Shown here piece by piece: positions 1-12,055 of a stretch of DNA of 64,000 nucleotides. The notes beneath the pieces are model-generated. The model was given only the letters and a program-made list of their open reading frames with translations. It was not told the origin of the DNA and did no database searches. Source of the DNA: Ceratotherium simum simum (lineage: Eukaryota; Chordata; Mammalia; Perissodactyla; Rhinocerotidae); the NCBI RefSeq assembly GCF_000283155.1, contig NW_004454262.1, forward strand, positions 1,259,358 to 1,323,357, read 5' to 3'. The position numbers were made by a program, and so were the translations under genes. The first letter of the stretch is position 1. Every line of letters begins with the position of its first letter.

Positions 1-454
1 GGCACATGCCTGGCCCATCAGACCAGCTGAATGAATGCTCACACTTGATGGAGTGGACTTCATAGCATCAAGATTGCCCATACTTCTGTCCACCCCAACT
101 TGTCCATAACATCATGGTGGGGGACATTTATTGTGGGAAGAGAACTTTGACTGAGGAGATCATTCTCTGCTTGATTATGAGTATTCTAAAGATCTCTCTT
201 TCCCTAATGGTTGATATAGAATCTGATGCAGAAAACCTACTGGTTATTACTTATTTCTTAATATTTTCAAAATCAAAATTCTTACAAAATAAAATAAGGT
301 GAGAAATGGTCAAGAAACCTAACCCCAAATAAGCGTAAGACACTAACAGGTAGCTTGCATGACCAATGTTTCCCTTCATCTATCTCTTTTGCTCTCAGTC
401 ACTATTTACAATAACAAATTAAATTAAAAGTGGTAAATCATAGAAGTTTGCCCA
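1..454. other. Single-copy DNA, nothing recognised
   Basis: AT-rich sequence with no splice-flanked reading frame, no repeat I recognise and no RNA gene. Confidence 0.5.
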
Positions 455-570
455 CTGTATCTCCGTGGAAAGCTTGTTTCTTGAGAGCAGAGACTCCAGG
501 AATATTTCATTAGTATATTCTGCTATGTACCTCTAAGCTCTTAATGCTCAGCATGATTGAATGCCGGTGT
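455..570 (+). repeat. L2 LINE 3' end relic
   Basis: The order of motifs matches the L2 3' tail: an 'agagcagagact' block, a 'tctgctatgtacc' block and a final 'tgctcag...gattgaatg'. It is strongly diverged, so this is a family-level call from remembered consensus. Confidence 0.45.
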
Positions 571-1129
571 GTGTTGAGCCAGATCCCTACCGGGCTCTCA
601 CTGGAAGCTGAGCCCTGCGTTATTGCTGTGCGGTCTCTCCTTCCTGTGGCAGTCTCTACAGATGGAGAAAACACACCTTCACCACTTGTAGAGAACCTCA
701 GTATCATTTTCCTTCTGGATAGCCTCGTCTTCATTTCATGTGGGCATATCCATAACTCAAAACTGCCACAGTGGTTCTTTTTCCTCATCACATAACCTGA
801 GTTATGCTGCTGAGTAAGTACCAGGAGTGGGGAAATCAGTCACCACTAGCATGGATTTTAGCCTGGAAGGCAGAGCTCTTTCCTCAGGCCTCCCTTGGGC
901 AAGATGGTCTCAGCCTGTATGACTCTCTTTTCCCAACCTGCATTCCCTTGTAGGTAAAGAATGCAACACTGGTGCTCCACTGCGGTTTGACACACGTGCT
1001 CTGGATGAATGGGGACCCTCTTGTCTATCTACATTTAAGTCTGTAAGGACTAAAATATATCCAAGGAAAATTCTTCTCCAAACTTCTTAGATTTGTGGCT
1101 AGTGCCTTCCTAAAAGAATAATGGAGAAA
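571..1129. other. Single-copy DNA, nothing recognised
   Basis: Short opposing open frames at about 510-795 overlap each other on both strands and have no splice context, so I treat them as chance. Confidence 0.45.
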
Positions 1130-1235
1130 TTGTTTATTTAGTGCCTGGTATGCTCCTAGGGACTGGCTCTGGTTCCACGGAATAGGGGTGGGGGTAGGGA
1201 AAAAGCCACAGTCCTCTCTGCCAAGGAACAGACAT
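1130..1235 (-). repeat. Possible L2 LINE fragment, reverse
   Basis: The blocks 'ttatttagtgcctggtatgc' and 'cacagtcctctctgcc' follow the order of the reverse-complemented L2 3' tail. Diverged and short. Confidence 0.35.
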
Positions 1236-4200
1236 GGCTGACCTTTCCAGTGGACAGATGTACCAGCTGCCAGCATCTCCGCCCAACTGCCAGCCCCAGT
1301 TTCAGAAATGACACCATTAGAGTTTAATTCCTTTGGGTCTGGAAGCCTTTTAAATCTGCAAACACTCCGTATTACCCCTTTCCCACAATAAAATGTAGAT
1401 ATGTAGGTACCCTTGGGATTAATCAGTTCAGTGAGAGCAAAACCCAATGAAAATGGAATTTAGGTTTCCTAAATTATGGATAGATAACTATTTTTTACTT
1501 TTTTCCTAGTAAACTCTCTTCTGGGTTTGAGTATGGATTTTAAAGTACAATCTTCTATAAGCTGCGGTATTAATATATTTCTTTTATTTGTACAGTGGCC
1601 GTAATAAGAATGTTCATGAGATACTATGAAAGTGACTCTTGGAACTCTAGAGATATAATGTTTTATGAAAAGCACTTAAATACCTGCTATTAATTATATA
1701 TACATGGAGTACACTGAAATTCATTCAAAAGTATAGAAGTTCTTTTGATTTGAAAAACTATTTTGGCAGGTTTGTTTTATATGGTGAATTTAATTTCAAA
1801 TTGAAATTAAAATGTGTAGGCTTCTATTGATACAGTCCCAAGTAGTGTGAAAATCCATAAACATATTAGAAAGCTATTTCAGATAAAGCAGAAACAGAAG
1901 GAAACAGACACAAACACTGAATGGTTGGAGTAAAATGGAGGCCTCCTTTCGTTGAATCAATGATAGAGTGATAAAAAAAAAAACTAGCTTTGCAGAAATA
2001 CAGCAATACAGCGTATATCTTAGTCTTTGGTTTGATTTCTGTTAGGCATTTGAAGCCTATTACACATCTGCTGGGTGTTCCAGTAAACTTTTCACATTAC
2101 TGATATTTGAAATGTGAAGTTCAATGCTAAACATTGGGTGAGAGATCCTGGATATGGAAGACGATGAAGCACCAGTAAGCTGTCTACCGCCCCCCCCCCC
2201 CCCCCACTTTTCTTCTCTAGTAAATGTTCTGTGCTTTATGCATGAGGGGAAAATTCTAGTGACCTGCTTATATATTTGGGATGTGTTATGAAATGAAGGC
2301 CTACTGCCCTGCCGACCAAGCTGGAAGATACACAAACCCAGAGGACTCTCTGGTAGTATTGGGCATACAAACCATGCCTCACGCAAGTGTCCCTGCCAGA
2401 GTAAGAGGACATTGGTGATTATCCTCTGACTATCAGACACAGTCTTTCTTGAATGTGTCTACAGTTCAGAGAAAACGCAGCTACAACTGGAACCCTGAAT
2501 TCGCTCAGGAAATGTGACAGGGATCTGTGAGAGATATTCCTGATCCTGAGCCAGCATCACAGGCACAGTAACACTAGGGAGGTAAAAGTTGGAAATGTGG
2601 TTTTAATAAGAATGCTCTCAAGGAAATGTGTGCATTGGTGATAACTTAGATATAAAGAGAGACTTGCATAGACTTCTACAAAGCCCTAAGATGAATATTG
2701 AAGATCTATATAACATAAAAACAGTGTATTTAGAAAAAGCTCATCTTCCTCCTGGACCATCTCCTTCTTTACTCAGTTTTACACACTGCCAGATATCATG
2801 ATTTCTCCAGGAAATCTTGTTTTTACTGAGAGTTTGCCTAGGACAAATTATAATACAGATATCCAAAAAAAATTGAATCATGAAATTTTTAACTACTAAG
2901 TCACCATAGAAAGTATGTAAATCATAAGTTATTTTTCATACATGCATGCACACTTCAGCTATAAAATACAAATCGATAAATAATCTCATCCATTGGAAAT
3001 AATAATAAAATCAGCCTAAATCTTCTAGGGAAAAAGTAGAAATTTTTGCATTCAAAAGGATATGTTGTACAGAGGCCATTTTTAGTTTACATAGCTCTAT
3101 AGTTGTAAAAACACAAAAAAACAAGACAAAAACAGAGAAACAAAAGCCTCCAGATGTTTTTTTGGGTATGTATGCTGCAAAGTAGAGCAAGTAATAGCAA
3201 TCTCGATCCAGGTGACATGCAGGCACATACTCTATCAACTTTTTGGCCATTTTGTGTGAGTTTAGGTTTGGCACATATGATTAGAACCCATTGCTTTTGT
3301 GTATGTGTGGTAGGGGGAGAGAGTCTGGTTGGAGTTAGAAGTTTGGCTCCAGAGCAATTAGATGTGTTGAACCTCAGAAAAGTTCAGACAGTAAGATTAG
3401 TTCCTCTACAAGTATTCGAAGGTTTATGGACACACAGCTCATCTGAACCCTCTAAACCTACGGCGTCAGCCAAGTTGGCTAGAATCACTGACAGGATTGG
3501 GCTTTTTCCCAAGCCTTCCATCACTTCCACTCTGATCCCTGCCAGAAATCAAACAAGAAAAAGCCTTTCTTTTCGTGTTTTGACACCCCCAGCTTTAGTC
3601 TCTGCTATAAACTCTGCATCCAAATATTTCAGCATATCAACTGAAGGTTGATAATATACATGGGCAAGGGTTCAAAGGGTTCAAGAGCCTGAAAAAGGGT
3701 CACTCGATGTTACATAAATAATGTACTCCTAGGATAAATTAAAAAGTGACTGATTACAGGTCCAGCCATGTGAGCAATGACTTTTCCTATTGCCTGGCTG
3801 TCTCCAGTAGCACAGCCCTGGGTGTAGTGTTCAGTTCAATAGCCATGCTCTAAGGCTGCAAAAACTATCATCTGTAATTGAAAATGCTCCTTTATGATAG
3901 AAGAAAAAGGAAGAAAAAAAAAGAACAGCATCCAATAACTTGGTTGAGTACAAATACATATCTAGCGGGGCATGGTCATGGGAAAAGCTAAAATTTCATT
4001 CTTTAATTCAACTTTTAACCCAGCTTATCCACACGTGATTTATAATGTGCACTAGTACTAGATTATTTCATTTTCCACTTAATATTCGACATCTGTTTGT
4101 CTAATCTGATAGTTTAATCGATAGTTTGGGGCTCTATATCTGTGAACTACCTGAGGTAAATATTGTCATCAGTTGCCTCCACCATAACAATATTGGATTA

Positions 4201-4640
4201 ACTTTAATAATTATTTCAATTATGTTAAAATGAATGGATCTCAGCCTTACCCGTGGTATTAGGCACCAAGACTGATTACTATTAACCACCTTGAGATGCA
4301 TGATGCAACATTTTGTGCGAAGATTCTTTTTCATGTGTTTTTAAAACTACAGGTTGTAATTGATACACTCACAAAATCCATTCATTGAGCGACAACCAGA
4401 AAATTCAAAAATGAAATAGAATAAACTAAACTAGGATAGAAAACATCAGAGTCCATCCTATATAGCACGAGTAGCTAGTGTTTAAGTATATAATTTTGCT
4501 TTAGTTATATCGGTGAATGCATTTACACTGGTCATCACATAGAATGTATTTCTTCTCATGGATCACAGTCAAAAGTTTGAGGCCCATTGATTTAGACATT
4601 CAAGTGCTAACTTTGAGACATCCAGCTACTCCTGGTTTAA
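1236..4640. other. Single-copy DNA with a C16 tract
   Basis: No repeat family or RNA gene recognised. A run of 16 C lies at 2190-2205. The longest frame is 165 codons on the plus strand (3154-3651). It shows no motif, low complexity or domain that I recognise, and its start lies inside frames open on the other strand (3011-3274 minus). I do not call it a gene. Confidence 0.45.
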
Positions 4641-5245
4641 ATTTTTATTTATGTCTGCTCTCACCACAGCAGTCAGACTGGGACCTTTTCAAACCTCAGT
4701 CAGATCATGTCGGCCTCAGAACTCTCATTGCTCTGAACTCTCCAGTGCCTTCTCCACCTAACTCAGAGGCACCTCTCTGACACCCTGGCATTCCTCTCTC
4801 CCTCACTCACTCTGTTGCAGCCACACTCACTTCCTTTCTGTTCTTCGAACATATCGGGCATGTTCTTGCCTCAGGCCTTGCACAGGTTGTTCTCTGCCTG
4901 GAATTGCCTTTTTCCAGATATGCCTCATTCTCTCACATCCTTCATATTTTGCTTCAATATCTCCTTCTCAGTGAGGCCCCTCTACCTCCCCATTTAAAGT
5001 TGCAAATGCTGCCCCCATCTGGCCCTGTGTACCCCACTTACTCTGCTCTGTTTTTTCTGCGACACTTACCACCATCCTACATAATTTACTTATTTGTGAC
5101 ATTTAGTCTCTGTCTTTGACTATGATGTGAACCCCATGAAGACAGAGATTTATTTGTTCTGTTAGTGCATATATACCTCTGACACGTAAAACCACGCACG
5201 CTACATACTAAGTGCTCAATAACTGTTTGTGGAAATGACTGCATT
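4641..5245 (+). repeat. L2 LINE 3' portion
   Basis: About 600 bp follow the L2 3' region in order: 'cacactcacttcctttctgt', 'tgcctcaggccttgcacagg', 'ctctgcctggaattgcc', 'atctccttctcagtgaggcc', 'gacacttaccaccatc', a 'gaccccatgaagacagagatt'-like block, and the closing 'tactaagtgctcaataactg'. The reading frames at 4517-5119 are by-products of this relic. L2 was mobilised before placental radiation and is inactive. Confidence 0.8.
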
Positions 5246-5599
5246 TGTGAAAGAATTGCATTCAAATCCACGGACTGGAGGACTTTTCTTTGCCTCTGGG
5301 GCAATTGGAGGTGTTAGAGATCTTTAAACTCTGCATAATTCCCATCAACTCTAGCTCGTCCTTCCATCCTGCTATAGAGTGAGAATCACCAAGTACCGGC
5401 CCCTGGCTTATGCTGAACCAAAGAGGTAACTAGACGAAAGGCACATATCACAGCAAATCAACCCAAGCTTTTTGAGCACCTCAGTGTCCTTTTGTGATCT
5501 ACTCCCACTGGCTTTCCCAGTCTCATTACCCATTTCTGCTGGACCTGCAAACTCAGAGCCTGTTTTCTAGACCTAATGGAACTGTAGTTCTCTGGATAT
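5246..5599. other. Single-copy DNA, nothing recognised
   Basis: Spacer between two L2-type pieces. Nothing supportable. Confidence 0.45.
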
Positions 5600-5775
5600 G
5601 TTGTTATTTCATACTTTCATTCCTTTAAACATGTTATTCCCACTGCCTAGTGTTTTCCTGCCCTTTTCCCATTTAAAGAACTCTTATTATTCATCTAGAA
5701 TAAAAAATTTCACCTTGCTTGTGAAATATTTTCTGACTCCTCTTTGCCGCTTCCTTCCATCCAGGCATTCTTGGT
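5600..5775 (+). repeat. Probable second L2 fragment
   Basis: The blocks 'catgttattcccactgcct' and 'ttctgactcctctttgccg' resemble the mid-3' L2 region (compare 4890-4990 here). The copy lacks the terminal tail. Confidence 0.45.
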
Positions 5776-5779
5776 ACTT

Positions 5780-5975
5780 AGAAGGCAGCCTGGTGGAGCA
5801 GAGAGAGGACAAGATAAGACAAAACAAACTTTGCCGTTTACTAGCTATGTGAACACGGGAGAGTTACTTTTGCCTCAGTTTCTTACCTGTTAAATGTGGG
5901 AAATTGTGGTTATCTCATGGGGCTATGTTAAACTTAATAAGATGGCGTTATCAAGTGTGATGCCAGGGTGTGGCA
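5780..5975 (+). repeat. MIR SINE
   Basis: Core features of MIR in order: 'gccgtttactagctatgtga', 'gagagttacttttgcctcag', 'cttacctgttaaatgtggga', 'tatctcatggggctatg', and the 3' 'gatgccagggtgtggc'. Sense orientation. Confidence 0.8.
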
Positions 5976-6034
5976 GTGGTGTGTGTGTGTAAATGTCCCT
6001 TTCCTCTCCCCTCTCCTGAAGCATTGTGTGCATA

Positions 6035-6205
6035 TCTCTATCAGCACTCATTTGCTTTGGGCAATTACTTATTTATTCACCCATCTCTTGTAATTGACTG
6101 ACGTTCCAGAAAGCCAAAATGATAGTTTATGCATTGTTGTATTTCCCGCACCCAACACAGTTCTAGGCACAAAACAAGTGCTCAATCAATGTTTGTAGAA
6201 AGATG
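6035..6205 (+). repeat. L2 LINE 3' end
   Basis: Ends with 'cacaaaacaagtgctcaatc' plus 'aatgtttgtagaaagatgatg', the diverged L2 terminus, preceded by 'gttgtatttcccgcacccaa'. Confidence 0.65.
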
Positions 6206-6229
6206 ATGACAATGATATTCATAATCATA

Positions 6230-6430
6230 AATGGCCAGCATTTATTAAGTGCTGTTGAGTCAGCCTGTAACATGGATCATCTCTTGTATTCCTCACAACA
6301 TTGCTGTGAAGCAGTGTTCTTATTACTGTCATCTTACAGATGAGGTAACTAATTCTCAGAGAGTTTAAATAATTTGCCCAAAGGCACAGAGCTCTGGTGA
6401 GATAGAGCTGGAGTTTGCAGCCAGTCAGTG
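6230..6430 (-). repeat. MIR SINE, reverse
   Basis: Reverse MIR landmarks: 'catcttacagatgaggtaac', 'ataatttgcccaaaggcac', 'cagagctctggtgag', 'gagctggagtttgcagcc'. It lies immediately beyond an L2 tail, a common arrangement by chance in mammalian DNA. Confidence 0.8.
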
Positions 6431-7340
6431 CACTGAATAAGCTTCAAGCTATAGACCACACCTCTGACTGGAATTCTCTTATTTCAAGGGTAAACCCTTG
6501 GTCAATCCTGATGCTATTTCCATGGTTCCGCACTCTACATACAAAACAATCCTGCTGGACAGACCCAAACATCTGGCCAATGGGAACTGGACAAAGCTCC
6601 ATCTGGAAGCCATCAGCACCTCTCATGGGTCAGCTGCAAGGGATTTAATTTCAAATGACCCAATACATTTCCTCTGCTTCCCTCTCACAGAAGAATTTGT
6701 TGGCTGCACTGTTCTGATAGCTTAGGGGTAAAGGGTCCATTTAAATGGCAACTTCACCTCAAATCAGTGAGTCCCCAAATATTATTTGCTATTGTTGAAG
6801 CGTATGTTTCCATTTTCAACCAAATCTACGTCAGAGGCATTCAGATGGCTTCCATGGGTTCCGGGTATATGTGAGAGCTCAGATTGGTCTTAATCCTGCA
6901 AATATTCTATTTTTTTTCTATTCATTTAAATAATCTCAAGGTGCATTACCACATTTCAAACCAATTTTCTGCTTTCAAGGTTGATAATTTGAGGACACAT
7001 GTTCCCGCTTCTTCCTACAAACTGACATGAGCCTGGCAGTCAGGGAGTCAGACTGCCTCGAATCCCTTGTAGGCAACCGCAGTCGTGTCCTCACTCTTAG
7101 CTGGAGGGCGAGATTAGGGTGGTGAGGCAGTGGAGCTGTAACCAGTCTTTGATTCCTGTTCCATTGTCAAGATGTAGTTATCAATCCAGCCAGAAAATCC
7201 CAACTGAGTTCTTAGTAAAACATATTCAGATTCTTTCCCCTCAAGATTCAGAGACTTAAAACTTATCAAAGTACAAAAATTCCATATTCCATTCTTAATA
7301 GTAACACTTGTCTTGAATAAAAACACCTTTTTTTTTTTCA
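6431..7340. other. Single-copy DNA, nothing recognised
   Basis: Short overlapping frames on both strands (6415-6725) have no splice context. A faint MIR-like block near 7030-7080 is too diverged to call. Confidence 0.4.
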
Positions 7341-7575
7341 GGAAACAAAACACCAGAATCGAAGATGAATATTTTCTGAGAGGCCAGGGAAGCACCTTCA
7401 GAAGTTTCCAAAAACTTGCTGATACAATCAGGAAGGAGAAATGTTTTAAGAATCAAATGCTCTGCTCTGCCTATGTAACAACATGCTGTTACATTTTAAA
7501 TTCATGCTTGTTTTTCACACGATTTATTTTGCTAATAAAACCATGCAATTCCTAAAGTCATATTAATAAAGGCAC
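7341..7575 (+). other. Weak candidate 3'-terminal exon
   Basis: A long pyrimidine run ending in 'ttttttttttcag' (to 7340) could be a splice acceptor. One of three frames stays open for about 72 codons to a stop near 7555. Two poly(A)-signal hexamers follow, at about 7534 and 7565, with a GT-rich stretch downstream. I recognise no protein family in the open frame, and the other two frames stop within twelve codons. It could be the last exon of a long non-coding RNA, of an unseen gene, or chance. Nothing else in the window pairs with it. Confidence 0.25.
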
Positions 7576-7589
7576 GTTGTGGCTACAGT

Positions 7590-8050
7590 TTTCTTTGTAA
7601 AATTCTTATGTGATTTTAAAAATTAAAATTGTGATATACTGTGTGTATAAAGGTGTGCGTGCTTCATTGTAACTTATGTTTTTCACTTAACAATATGGTG
7701 AATGTTTCCATGTCAATACATATCCTTCTAGAGCATCAGTCATAGAAGCTGCAGATACTCAATTAGAGAGGTGAACTAGTGTTTATTTTATTAACCTATT
7801 ATTGGAATTAGAGCTTATTTCTAATTTTCCCTTATTAAAAATAATATTGTAACAAACACCTTTGTGTATATACATATTCATATACACACACACAATTCTT
7901 GGTTTGTCTGCCAAAAATCAAGTCCTAGAGGTGGATTTGTCAGAACAAAATATATGCACATTTAAAAATATATATACTTAGTTAAATCACCCTTCAGGAA
8001 TATTGTACCAATCTACACAAACCCCAACAAATACACTCCAATATTTTAAA
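7590..8050 (+). repeat. Old L1 3'-region fragment
   Basis: Motif order matches the 3' region of old (L1M-class) LINEs: 'gaatgtttccatgtcaatac', 'tattattggaattagagc', 'attgtaacaaacacctttgtg', 'gtcctagaggtggatttgtc', 'aatcacccttcaggaatatt' and 'gtaccaatctacac'. No coding remnant. Confidence 0.55.
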
Positions 8051-8338
8051 TGAGAGAAATAGTTACATGGATAAGTTATATTCACACAAAATAATATTTA
8101 ATAACTGTCTACCATGTGCAACTGCAACATGTAAGGCAATAGTGTCTAGTGATCTTGGTTTACCACTTTAGAACTTAAAAACATAGGATACTCTAAGTGT
8201 CTTGTGTCCTAGAAGTAGGCACCTGTGTGGTGGGGTCAATGGTTTTAAGTGCAGGTGTGGGCTGGGGCTGAGCTGTCTATCTTATATGAGTGGTACTCTT
8301 CAGTTCTGTGATATCCTCCTCATGCATCCTGATTTTCT

Positions 8339-8561
8339 TTTTTTTTTTTTTTTTTAAAGATTTTATTTATTTTATTTTTTCCCCCCAAAGCCCCAGTGGA
8401 TAGTTGTATGTCGTAGCTGCACATCCTTCTAGTTGCTGCATGCGGGACTCGGCCTCAGGATGAACGGAGAAGTGGCGCCTCGATGCGCACCCGGGATCCG
8501 AACCCGGGCCACCAGCATCGCAGCGCGCGCACTTAACCACCAAGCCACAGGGCCGGCCCTT
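8339..8561 (-). repeat. ERE SINE (long variant), reverse
   Basis: A tRNA-derived equine SINE in reverse, with poly(T) at 8339-8356 and head 'agggccggccctgtggcttg' when read on the minus strand. It carries an extra middle/tail module ('agcaactagaaggatgtgca' on the minus strand) not found in most other copies here. It is flanked by a perfect 14 bp TSD, 'catcctgattttct', at 8325-8338 and 8562-8575. The 65-codon minus frame at 8367-8564 is only the SINE read through. Little divergence suggests a fairly recent copy. Confidence 0.93.
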
Positions 8562-8756
8562 CATCCTGATTTTCTAAGGCAAGATATTTGATGATTCCTG
8601 GATAACGTGCCTCAAGATTACTGAACAAGTTCAATTAGGAAATGTCATTATTGGAAAATTCCAGGCTAAAAAAGAGAAACTCAGATGTGTTATTATTAAA
8701 TAAAATGTCTTGGTATATTAGCTCCTTAGGCTTAGAAAAAATGGTAATTCTCATTT

Positions 8757-9000
8757 CATGCATTCATTCATTTATTCATTCATTCAATTTTTATTGAGTG
8801 CCTATCGGGTAGCCAGGGGTGAACTAAACAGATATCATGCTTGCCCTTATGGAGCTCACATCTGAGTAACTATGGTGTCACAAATTTAACAACTGCTATG
8901 AAGTACTGTGTGCTATGTGAGGGTATAACAGGGGGACTAAAGTAGATGGGGGGCTGGGACATCTTCTCTGAGTGTCTTCTGAAGGATGAGGCATTAGCTA
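8757..9000 (-). repeat. L2 LINE 3' portion, reverse
   Basis: Starts with the (ATTC)n-rich end 'cattcattcatttattcatt', then 'tattgagtgcctatcgggt', 'ttgcccttatggagctcac' and 'gctatgaagtactgtg', the reverse of the L2 tail. Confidence 0.7.
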
Positions 9001-9009
9001 GATCAAAAA

Positions 9010-9650
9010 ATGGGAGCTCTGGCAGTTCCTCCAAAGTTTAAATATAGAGTTACTATATGACACAGCAATTTTACTCCCAGGTCTGTACCCAAGAGAAATA
9101 AAAGAGTATGTCCACACAAAATCTTATAACCAAATGTTCATAGCAGCATCATTCATAATAGCCAAAAAGCGGAAACAACTCAAATGCCTGTCAACAGATA
9201 AATGGATAAATAAAATATGATATGTCCATATAATGGAATATTATTTGGCAATAAAAAGGAATGAAGTATTGACATGTGCTACAACATGGATGAACCTTGA
9301 CAACATTATGCTAAGTGAAAGAAGCCAGCCACAAAAAACCACATGTTGTACAATTCTTTTTATATTAAATGTCCCAAATAGGTAAATCTATAAAGACAGA
9401 AAGTAAATGAGTGGTTGTCTGAGCTTGGGGTAGGGAGGTTGGGGGAAACAGGGAGTGGCTTCTCCTGGATATAGGGTTTCTTTTGGGGGTGATGAAAATG
9501 TACCAAAAACGACCGTGGTGATAGTTTACACAACTGTGTGAGTATACTTGAAGCCATTGCATTGTACATTTTAAATGGGTGAATCGTATGGAATGTGAAT
9601 TATAGCTCAATAAAGCTGTCACATTAAAAAAGAAAAAGACAAGAAAAGAG
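9010..9650 (+). repeat. 5'-truncated L1, ORF2 end and 3' UTR
   Basis: Contains the conserved last part of L1 ORF2 as DNA ('atgttcatagcagcatcatt', 'ataatggaatattatttggc', 'atgctaagtgaaagaagcca') and an L1 3' UTR ('ttaaatgggtgaatcgtatg', 'attatagctcaataaagc'). It ends in an A-rich tail at 9625-9657. The coding part is broken by stops. Confidence 0.85.
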
Positions 9651-10893
9651 AGGAACTCTGAGAGATCCATTAATCAATCATAAGTCTATTAGTTGAAGCC
9701 TGTGGAAAAAGTACTAGCAGTTGGTTTCCTCTGCCTTGGGTTCCCTAGAAACTCACTGTCTTGTGGAAAAATGAGAATAAAGTTAATCAAATTTTATATC
9801 AGTCAAGTCACTTTATTATATGTAATTTTAGCTGCAAAGAAAACACAGGTAAGCCTAACACAAAACCATTGATCGTTGGCCTGGTGTCGTCCCTGTCTCT
9901 CCCTCCTTTCTACTTATATTGTATCATAACCACACTGGAGAGGAAAGTGGAGTCGCACGACTTTAAAACGTGTAAAGGTCTAATGTACAACAATCTGCCT
10001 TACTTTCTGAAGGTGCTCAGCAGCCTTAGGTTGTCAGTGAACCTTCTAGTGCATAATAGAGCCCTGAATTTTCCGGGTTTTTGTGAAGTTAGTGACTGTC
10101 ATTTAAGTCATGACCTACAAGCAAGAGTGGCTGCTTCTATATTTTAATTAAATATTGAATCAAGATTCTTCTAAAGTATTAAAAGTCCCTCAGATCACTG
10201 TTTAGATTTTTAAGGTGGGGTTTATCTGTTAAGCAAGGAAGTATAGTGCTGGGAAGTGCAACTGTACTAAGAAGTTCGGGCTTGATGGAGGAGATTACCT
10301 CTAAAACACAAAGCAATGGGCTACAGATTTAAAATTGGTATGGTCTAAGCACCCTGGAACAAATTAGAAGGCCCTCCTAACAGTCGGCAAACTTTTTGGG
10401 TTGTTTTAATCCTATTTTAAACTGTCATAGGACACAGATTTTGAATGACTTTTTCAATTAGTGGCATGAGGTAGGACTTGTCGGAGTTGCTGGATGTTGT
10501 CCTTGCCAAGATCTCAGTGGAATACGGCTTTGTTTTTGAGGTTGAAGTGAGATTCCCTTTGAACTGTCCTAGGATTTTTCTTTATTCTTTATGCTGGGTT
10601 TTTTTTTAAAAGAGGAAAAATGTAAATTGATTTTCCTTATGCCTTAAAAAATGTATACAAATAAACTGGAAGGAAATATACCATAATATAGTAAAATAGT
10701 GTTTATCTCTAGTTTATAATAACATGTTTTCAAAATTTTCTGCAGTGAAGTTTTATTACATCTGGGTCAGAGAATAAAAATATGTGCCCTTGAATTTCTC
10801 TAAGAAGTCAATTGCTTATTTGCTTCTTATTTCAAGATAGCATCTGGAATTCTAGTTGTACTAATGCCCCGAGTCCTCTCTCTATTTATTACA
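9651..10893. other. Single-copy DNA, nothing recognised
   Basis: A 128-codon plus frame (9761-10147) has no motif or family resemblance I can see. A very good donor ('acag/gtaagc', 9845-9854) lies inside it but without a convincing partner acceptor. No repeat family recognised. Confidence 0.4.
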
Positions 10894-10960
10894 TCATAGA
10901 GCATGGGTTTTGGAGTCAAACAAACTAAGGTTTAAATCTCTACTTTGGCTGACAAAAAGA
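10894..10960 (+). repeat. MIR SINE fragment
   Basis: 'gagcatgggttttggagtca', then 'aggtttaaatctctactttg', the 5' part of MIR. Confidence 0.6.
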
Positions 10961-11389
10961 ACTAATATAAGATGCTGGCTCTTGATGCCAAAACCAACTC
11001 GAGATGAAACAAAAACAAGACAGGAGTTGATTGCTCTCAGATCTTAAAAACTTTGAAAAACTCATGGAGAGACAAATATAGAAGGGAAAAGAAACAGCAG
11101 GCAGGAGCAGAAGTGGACCAAGTACCTGAGGAGAGGGAAATTAGCAGGAATTCTACTTCTGAGGGGGGCAAAACAGCAGCTCTGGCTGCTGGAATGAGTG
11201 GAAAACAATGAGGTCAGTCTCTGTGTGTCCCCACTTGCACTCTGCAGAAGGGCCTGTAACAGAAAGACCAGTCTTTCTCAGGCAAATGTAAATGGAGATT
11301 CTTTAGGGATAAGAAATGGGGAGAGCATGGGCCTAGGGTGTAACTCTATAGGTTTCCCACTTGAACTACAGCTCCACAGTGAGACTACT
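10961..11389. other. Unclassified stretch before an L1 tail
   Basis: No match that I recognise. It may be a diverged 5' continuation of the L1 tail that follows. A 93-codon frame (11198-11479) spans the junction with that tail and is not a gene. Confidence 0.4.
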
Positions 11390-11640
11390 CTGTATGATAC
11401 TGCAATAGTGGATACACATCACTATACCCTTGTCAAAACCCATAGAATGTACAACACCAAGAGTGATGTGTCAGTGTAGGTTTGTCAGTTGTAACAAATG
11501 TTCCACTGTGGTGCAGGATGTCCATGATGGGGGAGGTTGTGGGTGTGTAGAGATGGGGGTATATTGGAACTCTGTACTTTCCACTCAATTTTGCTGTGAA
11601 CCTTAAACTACTATAAAAAAAGTTTATTAATTAAAAAAGA
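11390..11640 (+). repeat. L1 3' UTR fragment
   Basis: 'aaaacccatagaatgtacaa', 'gtaggtttgtcagttgtaac' and 'cactcaattttgctgtgaac', followed by an A-rich end, closely parallel the 3' UTR of the L1 at 22500-22912 in this window. Confidence 0.8.
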
Positions 11641-11858
11641 AGGGTTGGTTTATCACAATAATTTGAAAAGTTTAGTATCAGAAAATCTATCTGTTAAATT
11701 CACCTTATCAAAGGTAGAAAAATGGGCCAATGGAAAAAATCACATTGTTATCTCAATTATAGAAAAAAATTGTTCAAGTTCAATGCCTATTTATGATAAA
11801 ATTGTCAAAAAAGGACTAGAAAGATATTTTCCACACCTGGTAAAATCTATTTATTTCA

Positions 11859-12055
11859 GGGCCAGCCCCGGTGGCCTAGTGGTTAAGTTCAGCGCCCTCC
11901 ACTTTGGCGGCCCAGGTTCGGTTTCCGGGTGTAGACGTACACTGCTCTGTTAGTGGCCATGCTGTGTTGGCAGCCCACATACTAAAAAGCAGAGGGAGAT
12001 TGGCAGCAATGTTAGCTCAAGGCGAGTCTTCCTCAACAAAATAAAAAAAAAAAAA
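11859..12055 (+). repeat. ERE SINE
   Basis: Head 'gggccagccccggtggccta', B-box region 'caggttcggtttccgg', tail 'gttagctcaaggcgagtctt', then poly(A). Perfect 12 bp TSD 'ctatttatttca' at 11847-11858 and 12056-12067. Inserted into the decayed L1. Confidence 0.95.

Noticed and set aside
1025..1447. 140-codon minus-strand frame
   Set aside because: Spans a probable L2 scrap; composition and lack of family resemblance suggest chance.
3154..3651. 165-codon plus-strand frame in unique DNA
   Set aside because: No motif or domain recognised, overlaps an open minus-strand frame, and no splice or promoter context.
9761..10147. 128-codon plus frame with an internal strong donor
   Set aside because: The donor would cut the frame near its start, no matching acceptor pair was found, and no protein resemblance.
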